From positions 1,116,001-1,180,000 of the forward strand of contig NZ_FNEG01000001.1 of the NCBI RefSeq assembly GCF_900100075.1: 64,000 nt of DNA, read 5' to 3'. Shown piece by piece: positions 33,739 to 43,245 of this stretch (position 1 is the first letter of the stretch; the number at the start of each line of letters is the position of its first letter). Under the pieces are notes generated by a model, which worked only from the letters and a program-made list of their open reading frames with translations, was not told where the DNA came from and searched no databases. Source of the stretch: Chryseobacterium jejuense (GTDB taxonomy: Bacteria > Bacteroidota > Bacteroidia > Flavobacteriales > Weeksellaceae). The position numbers and the translations under genes are program-made.

Positions 33739-36351
33739 TTAACTACGCAGATCTTCCAAAAACTGTTCCAAAGAATGAAGGTCACTGATGATAACTTCTC
33801 TTGCCTTAGCTCCATTGAAGCCTCCTACAATACCACTTGCTTCCAGCTGATCCATAATTCTTCCGGCTCTGTTATATCCTAGTTTCAATTGTCTCTGAAG
33901 CATTGAAGTAGATCCCTGCTGTGTGGAAACTATAATTCTTGCAGCATCTTCAAATAATGCATCTTTTTCATTAGGATCAAAAGCACCTACGGAAGAACTG
34001 TTTGCATCTTCTGAAACATATTCAGGAAGAAGGAATGCAGATGAATATCCTTTTTGTTCTCCAATGAATTCTGCAAGTCTTTCTACTTCCGGCGTATCTA
34101 CAAAAGCACACTGAAGTCTTAAGATCTCATTACCGTTGAAATAAAGCATATCTCCTTTACCAATCAGCTGGTCTGCTCCCGGAGAATCAAGGATCGTTCT
34201 TGAATCCACACTTGAAATTACTCTAAAGGCAGCTCTTGCCGGGAAGTTGGCTTTAATCATACCAGTAATTACGTTTACGGATGGTCTCTGAGTTGCAACA
34301 ATTAGGTGGATCCCTACGGCTCTCGCAAGCTGTGCTAATCTGGCAATAGGTAATTCAACTTCTTTTCCTGCAGTCATAATTAAGTCTGCAAACTCGTCTA
34401 CTACCAATACAATATAAGGAAGGTAACGATGTCCATTTTCAGGATTTAATTTTCTTTCTGTAAATTTCTTGTTGTATTCTTTAAGGTTTTTACAGAAAGC
34501 ATTCTTAAGAAGGTCATATCTTGTATCCATTTCAATACACAGAGAGTTCAGAGTATTGATTACTTTGTTGGTATCTGTGATGATGGCTTCTTCAGCATCT
34601 GGTAATTTTGCTAAATAATGTCTTTCAATTTTTGAATATAGAGAAAGCTCCACTTTTTTAGGGTCAACCATTACGAATTTCAGTTCGCTTGGGTGCTTCT
34701 TGTAGAGTAGGGAAGTAAGGATTGCATTAATCCCGACAGACTTACCTTGTCCTGTTGCTCCCGCCATCAGTAAGTGAGGCATTTTTGAAAGATCGGCCAT
34801 AAAGATCTCGTTGGAAATTGTTTTTCCGAAAACCACCGGAAGATCCATATCCGTATTCTGGAATTTATGAGACGCAATCACAGAACGCATAGAAACCATA
34901 GTAGGATTTTTTCTTGGTACTTCAATACCAATGGTTCCTTTTCCTGGCATAGGAGCAATAATTCTAATCCCCAATGCAGAAAGGTTCAATGCGATATCGT
35001 CTTGTAGCTTTTTAATGGCAGCAACACGAATTCCTGCTTCTGGTACAATTTCGTATAAAGTAACGGTTGGACCAATGGTTGCTTTAATCTCTGCAATTCC
35101 TACGTTGAAATTCTTCAGAAGTCCAACGATTTTATTTTTATTCTCTTCTAATTCTTCTTTGTTGATAGAAATTTCCTCATTACCATAATCTTTTAATAAC
35201 TCAACAGGAGGCATTTGGAAATTAGCCAGGTCTAATTTATGATCATACAAACCATGTTTTTGAATAAGCTCCTGAGATTTTTTATCAGAATCATCCAAAA
35301 CATCAATTACTGGTGCTACTTCTACGTTAAACTTAATGTTTTCCTGTGCAGGCACTGGTGCTGCAGGAACTACAGGAGCCGGAGTTGGAACAGGAATAGA
35401 AATAGCAGGGTTCATATCAAAAGCATCTTCCGGGCTTGAAACCGGAATTGTTGGTTTTGTAGAAAGATTTAAGCTTACTGGTTGGGCAGCCTGTTGTGGC
35501 TCATGATCAAATGAAGTATGGTTAGGAGTAGTGATGGTCTCAATAGTACTTGTTGCCGGAGCTTCAGTGAATCCTTTTGGAGTATTTACTGGTTCCGGTT
35601 CTTTAACCTTATTGATGGAGCCATTAGAAGCAGAATTAGTAATGTCACTTACTGAAACATTTGGAGCTACTTCTTTTTCGGTTTCTGTTTCATCAATTTC
35701 TTCTTTTAATTCTTCATCAGATTCAAAGTCCTCATCAGAATCAGGCATCATTGATTTTACTTTTCCAATAGTATTTTCATTGATCTTACTTAGTTTCGCC
35801 TTGATTGAACTTGGACGAAGATTAAATTCAAGAATGAAATATAAAAGGATACTTGCTGCCAATACAGTCCATAATCCTACAGATCCGATAATGGCATTCA
35901 AATAATCCATAATCTGATATCCGTAAACACCTCCAAGAACACCTTGTCCTTTGGTAAGCGCTCCCATAAAAATAGGAAGCCAGCAAATGAAAAACAGAGA
36001 ATGACCAATTGTTTTCCATGGTTTGAAGGTCTTCTTTTTGAGGATAAGAGTTCCAACGACCAGAAATAAAAATGCTATAATAAATGAGGCTATACCGATG
36101 CTTTCAAATATGAAAATATTTCCAAACCAATCTCCGGCCTTTCCAAAGATGTTTGAAGATTTTATACTTTTGTCAAGCATGGTTCCTGCTTGGCTTTGGT
36201 CTGACTTCCAGTTCATTAAATAGGATATGAACGATAGGGCGAGAACAGCAGAGAACAGTATAAAGGTAAGCCCGAAAAAAATACGTGGCTTAGATAAAAT
36301 TCTGCTTGCTTCAGGCGATTCAGTCGGTTTTTTTTGTGTCTTTTTATCCAT
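33739..36351 (-). CDS. ftsK: DNA translocase FtsK
   Basis: An 870-aa septal DNA pump. Four transmembrane helices lie in the first ~190 residues, then an acidic and Pro-rich linker (about 190-370). A RecA-like motor has Walker A GATGQGKSVGIN and Walker B VLVVDEFADLI, and a C-terminal winged-helix gamma domain reads LLQRQLKLGYNRAGRIMDQLE for KOPS-like sites. The start at 36351 (MDKKTQKK) is preferred over one three codons upstream. A TAAATTTG -7 box at 36366-36373 supports it. It acts in chromosome segregation at division. Confidence 0.93.
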   Translation of the reverse strand: MDKKTQKKPTESPEASRILSKPRIFFGLTFILFSAVLALSFISYLMNWKSDQSQAGTMLDKSIKSSNIFGKAGDWFGNIFIFESIGIASFIIAFLFLVVGTLILKKKTFKPWKTIGHSLFFICWLPIFMGALTKGQGVLGGVYGYQIMDYLNAIIGSVGLWTVLAASILLYFILEFNLRPSSIKAKLSKINENTIGKVKSMMPDSDEDFESDEELKEEIDETETEKEVAPNVSVSDITNSASNGSINKVKEPEPVNTPKGFTEAPATSTIETITTPNHTSFDHEPQQAAQPVSLNLSTKPTIPVSSPEDAFDMNPAISIPVPTPAPVVPAAPVPAQENIKFNVEVAPVIDVLDDSDKKSQELIQKHGLYDHKLDLANFQMPPVELLKDYGNEEISINKEELEENKNKIVGLLKNFNVGIAEIKATIGPTVTLYEIVPEAGIRVAAIKKLQDDIALNLSALGIRIIAPMPGKGTIGIEVPRKNPTMVSMRSVIASHKFQNTDMDLPVVFGKTISNEIFMADLSKMPHLLMAGATGQGKSVGINAILTSLLYKKHPSELKFVMVDPKKVELSLYSKIERHYLAKLPDAEEAIITDTNKVINTLNSLCIEMDTRYDLLKNAFCKNLKEYNKKFTERKLNPENGHRYLPYIVLVVDEFADLIMTAGKEVELPIARLAQLARAVGIHLIVATQRPSVNVITGMIKANFPARAAFRVISSVDSRTILDSPGADQLIGKGDMLYFNGNEILRLQCAFVDTPEVERLAEFIGEQKGYSSAFLLPEYVSEDANSSSVGAFDPNEKDALFEDAARIIVSTQQGSTSMLQRQLKLGYNRAGRIMDQLEASGIVGGFNGAKAREVIISDLHSLEQFLEDLRS

Positions 36352-36360
36352 AAATATCAA

Positions 36361-36946
36361 TGGGACAAATTTAATGTTTTTTCAATACTAAAAAGAATCT
36401 TTTTTCTTCAAAAAACATTTTATAGTGCCCGCTTTTTACTACAATTATTTAAAGCTGATTAAATATCTTTTGTGTTACAAATATTGGGTGAAATAAAAAT
36501 AGGGTTATTTTTTTTGTTTATCCAAATACAGAGCTGTTAAATTCTATTAATTACTCGGTGCTTATTCTCCATATCGTCCTTAAAGGATAAAAAGAATCTA
36601 TTTGCAGCATATAATATTTGAAAAAAATAATGATTTGAAAAATGTTGATAATATAAAATATAATAATACTTTTTTGTTATTGTATATGCTTTATCTCGCT
36701 TATGTTGTGAAAATTTTAATTAAATTGATCGAATTACTGTAATATTTTTTTAAAATTGTTATAACTTTATAAAAAAAAAATATTATACATTTGTGGCAAA
36801 TATCCAAAAAGGTTAAGATTTAATAATGGCTTGTTTTTAAATTTTACTTTTCAATTGTTTTTCCATATTCCATCTATTTCCATTTTATTATCAAGTCTTT
36901 CAAAGATCTGATAATTTGAAAAAATATGAACATTAATAGATACATA
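36361..36946. other. 586-bp intergenic region between ftsK and the surface-protein gene
   Basis: Very AT-rich divergent promoter region. It holds TAAATTTG (36366-36373, minus, for ftsK) and TACATTTG (36786-36793, plus), the latter 153 nt upstream of the surface-protein ATG, suggesting a long leader. A run of A at 36771-36780 and several T-tracts suggest curved DNA. No coding sequence or repeat was seen. Confidence 0.55.
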
Positions 36947-39907
36947 ATGAAAAAGCAGTTATTCTTTGTATTCTTGCTAGGCAGCTGTGTGCTTTGGGCA
37001 CAATCTCCTGGCGGTATTTCCGGCAATCTCCAGATTTGGGTGAAAGCGGATGCAGGTACGGGTACAACAACAGATAATGTACAAGTCTCTCTATGGGAGA
37101 ATCAAAAAATAGGCGGTGTAAATGGAATTGCCAATCAGGGAATACCTGGTTATTATGCTGATCCGGGTATCAGTGCAAGGCCGGTTTACCGTACAGCGAC
37201 TTCTATTCCCAGTTTTAACTTTAATCCTGCGATTGAAATCGTTAGTACTGACGGATATAGATCCGGATACAAATTTCCGTTAGGATTTCCAGATAACACA
37301 AGTAATGCACTTACTTCATATACGCATCTTTCAAGAACAAGGTCAGCAACATACAGGTCTGTATTTGTTATGAACGGAACGGTGAGAAATTCTAACTCAA
37401 CTACAGTAGCGGGAGTATGGCAATCACCATTTTTCGGAACCCAGGGTAACCGCCCAGAATTCTATAATGAAAAAGAATCAGGGGATGTTTTTTTTGGAAC
37501 GAATACAATTAATACAGTTGGAACTGATGTCCCGAGTATACAATCTTACTATAATAGTTTATCGGGAGGTAATATGAACTATTTTTTCGATAATAATGGC
37601 TTACCATACGGACCGCCTTCAAATAATGTTTCCTCTACAAGTAATTACCCAGGGTTGGTTCTTTTAATGGATAACGACGGTGGTAATTCAAGCACTACAT
37701 TAGCAGGAGATAGAATAGGAGAATTTATTTTGTATTCAGGAACTCAGACTCCTGCAGAAAGACAAAGGGTAAATTCTTATCTGGCCTATAAGTATGGTAT
37801 CACCCTTGACCAAAGTACCCCACAAAGTTATATAGCCTCTGATGGTAGTGCGTTAATGTGGGATCATACTAGTGCTAATGCTTCCATATATAATAAGAAT
37901 ATTGCTGGAATTGGTAGAGATAACGGATCAGCTCTCCATCAGAAGCAATCACATTCTGTAAATGATGACATGATTCAGGTAGTGATTGCCGCAGGAAATT
38001 TTGCAGCCTCCAATGTAGCTAATACCAGTAATTTGACAGATATGAAATTTCTAAGCTGGGGGGATAACGGATTAAGACGAAGTTATAATACACCAATTGT
38101 ATCACCGGGCGGCAATAGAGCTAATTACAGAATGGGGGCGGTATGGAAAGCTCAATATACTTCAGGATTTACACAGCCTGTTACGGTAGCTTTACCTGTT
38201 GTTCCTGCGAATACAATCTACATGGTAAGATCTACTGATACTGTCTTTGATGGGTCGGATACCTGGATACCTATGTCTGTGATTACAGTGAATGGGGAAA
38301 ATTATGTGCAGACAACTACAAATATAGATTTCTCTAATACGGATGGTGATTATTTTACCTTTTCAACATTTGTTGTGGGGCCTGGAGGTGTAGATAATGG
38401 GCTAAGAATGTGGCTGCGAGCTGATAAGAATTTCACTCCGAATCTATGGGAAGATCAGTCTATTGCCAAAAATGATTTTACGCAGACTAACGCCACAAGG
38501 CAACCTAGTTTGTTGCCTGCAGATGTAAAATATAACTTTAATCCATCAGTTGATTTTGGTAATGCAACGGCTGCAGGAGCCAAATTTATGGTTATTCCTA
38601 ACGGGAAACCCTATACAACCAATGGTATGGATTCTTCTTTCTTTATGATGATTAATCCGAGAAGCTTTGGACCGAGTACATATAATGAATATTTTGGCTT
38701 TGGAGGGACCACAACAACAGCTGCCCTTACAGAGGCAAACTGGCCTTCATATACCAACTCAGGAAATAATGGGAGCATGCAGGTTTACCCTTACACAGCA
38801 TCAGCAATGAACAGAATAAAAAATAAAACACAGCTTCCTGATTATTCTTATACCATTGGAGGTTCCATAACTTATGGATTAGATGGACAAAATCAAAATG
38901 TAACTGCTGCAGTGACTGCTCCTAACAGCAGAACAGCGGGTGGTGCTATTTTAGGAAGTCAACCTAGTTATTTTCCTGATGCAGATTTTGGAGAGGCTAT
39001 TGGCTATGAAAGAGAATTAACTGCTATAGAAAAACAAAGAGTACGTTCTTACCTTGCTATTAAATATGGAGTTACTTTATTACAGCCTCAAAATTATATC
39101 GCTGCCAATCAGTCGATAACCTGGAATTCTGCTTTAGATGCAAATTTTAACAATAATATTTTTGGGATGGCAAAAGATGACGCTACTATCTTAGATCAGG
39201 TTGTTTCAAATAGTATCAATACTGAAAATAATATTATCCTTACCATATCTACAAGTAATAATTTTGTATTGCCTAATATCGACCAGAGCAGGGTTACTTT
39301 CTTACAGGATAATACTTTCTTAATGATGGGTGATAATAATAATAAAACCCTTGCACTTTTGAACTATGGAACTGCTCCGGGGAAAATCATTCCAAGATCT
39401 TGGCTAGCTCAAAGGAGAAATAATACTGCTTCTACGTGGCTTCAGGCTGATCTTTCAAATTATAGCAGTATTGTGGCTACTGATAAAGCATATATGGTAA
39501 TAGCTAATGATGCGGCATTTTCACAAAATGTACAGCTTGTTCCTGCAACCAGTTTTATAGGAGGGAAAGCTGTATTCAGATATTCATTTCCAGGTAATAA
39601 ATATTTTACTTTTGGGATTAATCTTGAAACGTATTGTGTAAAAGATCCTGCAATAGGAACCCCTGATGGTTACACTAAAATAGGAATTTCAGGGCATGAG
39701 AATATACAGAATGGTTGGCCTGGAAATGTTCCCAATGGATTTATGGCACTGGAGTCTAAAGACAAGGGGATAGTGATTACGAGAACGACCTCTAGCAATA
39801 TAGCTATACCTGTTGAGGGAATGTTGATTTATGATACAGCTGATAAGTGTTTCAAACTGTACAATGGCACAGTTTGGAATTGTATTGCCAGATCTTGTAA
39901 CAATTAA
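36947..39907 (+). CDS. Large secreted/surface protein with duplicated DUF8202-like modules
   Basis: A 986-aa exported protein (signal peptide MKKQLFFVFLLGSCVLWAQ). It contains two copies of the same module pair: a LamG/concanavalin-like domain opening with LQIWVKADAGTG (about 25) and LRMWLRADKNFTPNLWEDQS (about 490), each followed by RQRVNSYLAYKYGITLDQ or KQRVRSYLAIKYGVTLLQ and a WxxxxNxxxxxNIxGIxRDD-type block. The C-terminus (GMLIYDTADKCFKLYNGTVWN) is also found in its downstream neighbour. No T9SS CTD of the classic Gly-rich type is obvious. The role may be adhesion or carbohydrate binding (inference). Confidence 0.72.
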   Translation: MKKQLFFVFLLGSCVLWAQSPGGISGNLQIWVKADAGTGTTTDNVQVSLWENQKIGGVNGIANQGIPGYYADPGISARPVYRTATSIPSFNFNPAIEIVSTDGYRSGYKFPLGFPDNTSNALTSYTHLSRTRSATYRSVFVMNGTVRNSNSTTVAGVWQSPFFGTQGNRPEFYNEKESGDVFFGTNTINTVGTDVPSIQSYYNSLSGGNMNYFFDNNGLPYGPPSNNVSSTSNYPGLVLLMDNDGGNSSTTLAGDRIGEFILYSGTQTPAERQRVNSYLAYKYGITLDQSTPQSYIASDGSALMWDHTSANASIYNKNIAGIGRDNGSALHQKQSHSVNDDMIQVVIAAGNFAASNVANTSNLTDMKFLSWGDNGLRRSYNTPIVSPGGNRANYRMGAVWKAQYTSGFTQPVTVALPVVPANTIYMVRSTDTVFDGSDTWIPMSVITVNGENYVQTTTNIDFSNTDGDYFTFSTFVVGPGGVDNGLRMWLRADKNFTPNLWEDQSIAKNDFTQTNATRQPSLLPADVKYNFNPSVDFGNATAAGAKFMVIPNGKPYTTNGMDSSFFMMINPRSFGPSTYNEYFGFGGTTTTAALTEANWPSYTNSGNNGSMQVYPYTASAMNRIKNKTQLPDYSYTIGGSITYGLDGQNQNVTAAVTAPNSRTAGGAILGSQPSYFPDADFGEAIGYERELTAIEKQRVRSYLAIKYGVTLLQPQNYIAANQSITWNSALDANFNNNIFGMAKDDATILDQVVSNSINTENNIILTISTSNNFVLPNIDQSRVTFLQDNTFLMMGDNNNKTLALLNYGTAPGKIIPRSWLAQRRNNTASTWLQADLSNYSSIVATDKAYMVIANDAAFSQNVQLVPATSFIGGKAVFRYSFPGNKYFTFGINLETYCVKDPAIGTPDGYTKIGISGHENIQNGWPGNVPNGFMALESKDKGIVITRTTSSNIAIPVEGMLIYDTADKCFKLYNGTVWNCIARSCNN

Positions 39908-39919
39908 AAAGAACAGAAA

Positions 39920-40420
39920 ATGAAAAAAATAATCACAATAATAACATTATTTCAACTAGGAGCTTTGTCAGCGCAAATTGCCATTGAAAAGCCCCAGGTT
40001 GATGGTGACGGTCTTTTAGACTTTGCGGTTAATACAACAAAAGGTATTTTGTTGCCTATCGTAGAAACGTTGCCAGCTGACGCTTCTGAAGGAACGCTTT
40101 TGATGGATAAGAATGATAAGATATTAAAGATGAAAGTTGAATCAGCATGGGTTCCTTTAAGTGATCCTGGGTCTATTGCGGGGGTTGTTTTCAATACAAA
40201 TGCAGAAATTACTGGACAAAATAGGATTATTATGGGGTCTTCCACTACAAATGCTCCCGGGGTATTGGTGTTGGAATCTTCAAATAAGTCGCTTATTTTG
40301 CCTAAAATAGCAGATCCTCATATCAATGTTAAAAGCCCATATCCGGGGATGATATGCTATGATACAGTGAGCAAAACCATGGCTGTCTTTGATGGATTGA
40401 AATGGAGCTATTGGAAATAA
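39920..40420 (+). CDS. Small exported partner of the surface protein
   Basis: A 166-aa protein with a signal peptide (MKKIITIITLFQLGALSAQ), then GLLDFAVNTTKGILLPIVETLP and a C-terminal GMICYDTVSKTMAVFDGLKWSYW. The last part matches the C-terminal pattern of the 986-aa protein 12 bp upstream (GMLIYDTxxKxFxxYNGxxW), so the two probably belong together at the cell surface. No enzymatic motif. It is the last gene of the unit, ended by the terminator at 40431. Confidence 0.7.
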   Translation: MKKIITIITLFQLGALSAQIAIEKPQVDGDGLLDFAVNTTKGILLPIVETLPADASEGTLLMDKNDKILKMKVESAWVPLSDPGSIAGVVFNTNAEITGQNRIIMGSSTTNAPGVLVLESSNKSLILPKIADPHINVKSPYPGMICYDTVSKTMAVFDGLKWSYWK

Positions 40421-40430
40421 GATAAAATTT

Positions 40431-40459
40431 AAAAACCGGAGGACTGTCCTTCGGTTTTT
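40431..40459 (+). terminator. Terminator of the surface-protein operon
   Basis: AAAAACCGGAGGA (40431-40443) pairs with TCCTTCGGTTTTT (40447-40459) with one G-U pair and a CTG loop, followed by ATTTT. Confidence 0.8.
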
Positions 40460-40480
40460 ATTTTGCAAAGAAATGTCTTT

Positions 40481-40496
40481 TTTGAACTAGTTCAAA
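40481..40496. promoter_or_regulatory. 16-bp palindrome with Fnr/Crp-site geometry
   Basis: TTTGAACTAGTTCAAA is a perfect dyad. The 14-bp core TTGAA-CTAG-TTCAA has the TTGAN-N4-NTCAA spacing of Crp/Fnr-family operators. It lies 21 nt upstream of a TAGTTTTG -7 box (40518-40525) before the isochorismatase-family gene. Confidence 0.6.
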
Positions 40497-40517
40497 TGCC
40501 AGCAGTGTAAAGCTTAC

Positions 40518-40525
40518 TAGTTTTG
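40518..40525 (+). promoter_or_regulatory. -7 box for the isochorismatase-family gene
   Basis: TAGTTTTG matches TAnnTTTG, 18 nt before the ATG at 40544; the -33 position is not TTG, fitting an activator-dependent promoter (inference). Confidence 0.5.
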
Positions 40526-40543
40526 TCTCATAAAATATAATCA

Positions 40544-41188
40544 ATGAAAAATTTATTGAAAAGCACACTGACTCTATGTCTGGCTTTATTATCACTGGTA
40601 TCAATTAACGCACAACAAAAAAGAAAAACGGAAAACACAGCATTATTAATTATCGACGTACAGAACGATTACTTCCTTGGAGGAAAAATGACATTAGAAG
40701 GAGCTGAACAAGCAGGCAAGAATACTCAACAGGTTTTGGAATATTTCAGGAAAAACAATCTTCCAGTAATCCATATCCGTCATATTTCTACCAATGAAGG
40801 AGCTACTTTCTTCTTGCCTGGAACTTTGGGAGCAGAAATCCATTCCTTGGTTTCCCCTTTGCCTAATGAGAAAGTGATTGAAAAACATTTTCCTAACAGT
40901 TTCAGAGAGACCGAACTGTTGAGCTACCTTCAGTCAAAGAATATTAAAAACTTAGTTATTACCGGAATGATGACAGATGTTTGCGTAGAATCTACCACAA
41001 GAGCAGCTTTTGATTTCGGATTCAATAACGCAATTGTTGGGGATGCTACTGCAACAAGAGACAGGGAACTCAATGGACAGATAATAAAAGCATCCGAAAT
41101 TCAAAGGTCTTTTTTAGCAGGAATATCTGCATTGGGTGGTCTTTATACCAGTATCGTAAATACTCAGGATTTCTTAAAAGGGAATTAA
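40544..41188 (+). CDS. Isochorismatase-family cysteine hydrolase, exported
   Basis: A 214-aa isochorismatase-fold hydrolase. The family triad is visible: Asp in ALLIIDVQNDYF, Lys in VIEKHFPNSF and Cys in ITGMMTDVCVESTTRAAFD. A signal-peptide-like start (MKNLLKSTLTLCLALLSLVSINAQ) suggests periplasmic location, unlike most members. The family covers isochorismatase, nicotinamidase and related amidases, so the substrate is open. It is adjacent to a Crp/Fnr regulator and carries a Crp/Fnr-like site upstream. Confidence 0.82.
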   Translation: MKNLLKSTLTLCLALLSLVSINAQQKRKTENTALLIIDVQNDYFLGGKMTLEGAEQAGKNTQQVLEYFRKNNLPVIHIRHISTNEGATFFLPGTLGAEIHSLVSPLPNEKVIEKHFPNSFRETELLSYLQSKNIKNLVITGMMTDVCVESTTRAAFDFGFNNAIVGDATATRDRELNGQIIKASEIQRSFLAGISALGGLYTSIVNTQDFLKGN

Positions 41189-41257
41189 ATTAACACAACA
41201 TAGCAAAGTATAAAGGTATCAGGAATATTGATATCTTTATTTTTGATAAATAATATC

Positions 41258-41839
41258 ATGTTCAATTTACTTTTTAAAAATATCAGCCGATATATTGATC
41301 TTTCTGAAGAAGAGTTCAGGCAGTTTTCTGCACCATTCCAATTGAAATGCTTTAAGAAGAAAGAAATTGTTCTTAAAGAAGGAGATTATTGTCTTTTCGA
41401 AGGCTTTGTTCTGAATGGGTGTTTCAAAATCTATTATCTCAATGAAAATGGATTTGAACAAACTTTATATTTTGCGGTAGAAGGATGGTGGATTACGGAT
41501 ATTGATAGTCTTCTTAATGATGTTCCCAGTATTTTAAATATTGAAGCCCTTATGGATAGTGAAGTATTGATGATCTCAAAAAAAGATAAAGAAGAACTTT
41601 ATGCAGCCATGCCTCAGACTGAAAAACTCTTTAGAATGATGAATCAGCAGTCGTCTGTAGCACTTCAGAGAAGAATTCTTTCTTTAACAGGAAAAACAGC
41701 AGATAAACGCTATATTGAATTTTTGGCGAAATATCCCAGGCTTGAGCAGAAACTTACCCAACAGCAGGTAGCCTCTTATCTTGGAATTACCCATGAATTT
41801 TTGAGTAAAATCAGGAAACGGATTTCACTGGAGAAATAA
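41258..41839 (+). CDS. Crp/Fnr-family transcriptional regulator
   Basis: A 193-aa regulator: an N-terminal cyclic-nucleotide-binding-like beta-barrel (FKKKEIVLKEGDYCLFEGFVLNGCFKIYYLNENGFEQTLYFAVEGWWITD) and a C-terminal HTH (LTQQQVASYLGITHEFLSKIRKRI). It lacks the FNR cysteine cluster, and the cAMP-binding Arg-Ser pair is not evident, so the signal is unknown. The ATG at 41258 (MFNLLFKNI) is preferred over a TTG at 41228. A TATTTTTG box sits at 41238-41245. It follows the isochorismatase-family gene by 69 bp. Confidence 0.85.
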   Translation: MFNLLFKNISRYIDLSEEEFRQFSAPFQLKCFKKKEIVLKEGDYCLFEGFVLNGCFKIYYLNENGFEQTLYFAVEGWWITDIDSLLNDVPSILNIEALMDSEVLMISKKDKEELYAAMPQTEKLFRMMNQQSSVALQRRILSLTGKTADKRYIEFLAKYPRLEQKLTQQQVASYLGITHEFLSKIRKRISLEK

Positions 41840-41874
41840 ACGTAAAGTCAGATAAAAGAGTAAAAATGATTGTT

Positions 41875-41882
41875 TATTTTTG
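41875..41882 (+). promoter_or_regulatory. -7 box for the TPR-esterase gene
   Basis: TATTTTTG matches TAnnTTTG, 13 nt before the ATG at 41896. The -33 TTG is missing. Confidence 0.4.
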
Positions 41883-41895
41883 AAATAAAAATAAC

Positions 41896-43029
41896 ATGAA
41901 AACTGTATTATTATCATGCCTGTTATGCTTTTCAAATGCATTTTCACAGTCTTATGGAGCTTTGATGAAGGAAGCTGCAGCCAATTTACAGGAAAAAGAA
42001 TATTGTGCTGCTCTTTCCAATTTTAAAGATGCTTTTAACTTGCAATCCGAAATTGGGCTTTATGATTATGTAAGTGCAGCTTCTGCTGCTGCCAATTGTA
42101 ATGATACGAAAACAGCTATTGAATGGCTTAAGAAAGGAGCTAAACTCGGACTTGGAAAAAGCAGGAATGAAGTTATTTTCCTACAGACCAATGAACGATT
42201 TAAAAACCTTAGCCAGAATATGGAGTTTAAACAACTTTTAGGAGATCTGGAAAATAAGGTGACACAAATAGAAAAGCTGAAGAAACAGAAAACAGAAGAG
42301 TGGAATCAGGAGATTATTAAAAATCAAATTACAGAAAGTATTTCCTTTAATCAGGCACCATCCGGATTTGCTTTGTATTTTACAGAACCCGAGGGACTGA
42401 AAACTCCTTATATAGTTTTCGTTCCAAAAGGATACAAGTCTTCAAAGCCAGTGAAAGTTATTTTCTTTCTTCATGGAGGAGTCAATTCCCTGAATGATTT
42501 CTACTATCAAAATCCGGATGTGAAAAAAGAACCCATTTTTTCTGTGGGTGATCATTTCAATGCAATTATTGTTTATCCTTTCGCTAAAAAAGATTTTGGC
42601 TGGATGAATCAACAGAAAGCCTTTGAAAATATTTTCACAATCCTGAATGATGTTGAAAAAAAATATAACGTAGATAAAAATAAAATTTATTTGGGTGGTA
42701 TGTCCAATGGCGGAACTGCTACATTTTGGTTTGCATCCCAGAAAGAAACTCCATTTAAAGCATTTTATGCCTTTGCTCCAAATCCCGTATTAAATATTGG
42801 AGCTATCCCTTTTGAAAATATTACGAAAGATCACCCACTGTACACTATCAGTGCAAAAGATGATTATGTATTTGGTTATGATGATGTGCTGAAAATTTAT
42901 AATCAAAATAAATCGAAGGCAAAAGGGTGGATCTTTCAGACCATAGAAAATGGCTCTCACGAATTTATCTATAAACCTGAAATTAGCAAGGAGCTTTTAA
43001 CAAACTTCTTTTCTGAGGTTTTGAGATGA
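41896..43029 (+). CDS. Exported alpha/beta hydrolase (esterase) with TPR-like N-terminus
   Basis: A 377-aa protein with a signal peptide (to AFSQ, residue 18). Residues 20-105 look like TPR-type helices (LQEKEYCAALSNFKDAFNLQ, AIEWLKKGAKLGLGK). The hydrolase domain follows from about 165 with VKVIFFLHGGVNS (oxyanion hole region), the nucleophile elbow YLGGMSNGGTATFW and a final His in TIENGSHEFIY. It resembles PHB-depolymerase/poly-esterase-like proteins. Substrate unknown. It stands alone. Confidence 0.8.
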   Translation: MKTVLLSCLLCFSNAFSQSYGALMKEAAANLQEKEYCAALSNFKDAFNLQSEIGLYDYVSAASAAANCNDTKTAIEWLKKGAKLGLGKSRNEVIFLQTNERFKNLSQNMEFKQLLGDLENKVTQIEKLKKQKTEEWNQEIIKNQITESISFNQAPSGFALYFTEPEGLKTPYIVFVPKGYKSSKPVKVIFFLHGGVNSLNDFYYQNPDVKKEPIFSVGDHFNAIIVYPFAKKDFGWMNQQKAFENIFTILNDVEKKYNVDKNKIYLGGMSNGGTATFWFASQKETPFKAFYAFAPNPVLNIGAIPFENITKDHPLYTISAKDDYVFGYDDVLKIYNQNKSKAKGWIFQTIENGSHEFIYKPEISKELLTNFFSEVLR

Positions 43030-43217
43030 AAAGCAATAGCCTGAAATAGAAGTCTTCAATCGCTGATATAGGTATTATGAATCCGTATTTTTTCGGGATT
43101 AAAAATTGATTTTTTCATAATAACTCCAATCTTATTAAGAACGATTCAAAATAACGAAAACCGGGATCAAAATGACAAAAAACAGCTTTTTTTCAGCTCT
43201 TTATGGTTTATCATCCT

Positions 43218-43225
43218 TATTTTTG
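43218..43225 (+). promoter_or_regulatory. -7 box for ccsBA
   Basis: TATTTTTG matches TAnnTTTG, 20 nt before the ATG at 43246; the -33 element is not TTG. Confidence 0.45.
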
Positions 43226-43245
43226 CATGTCAAGTACATATAAAC

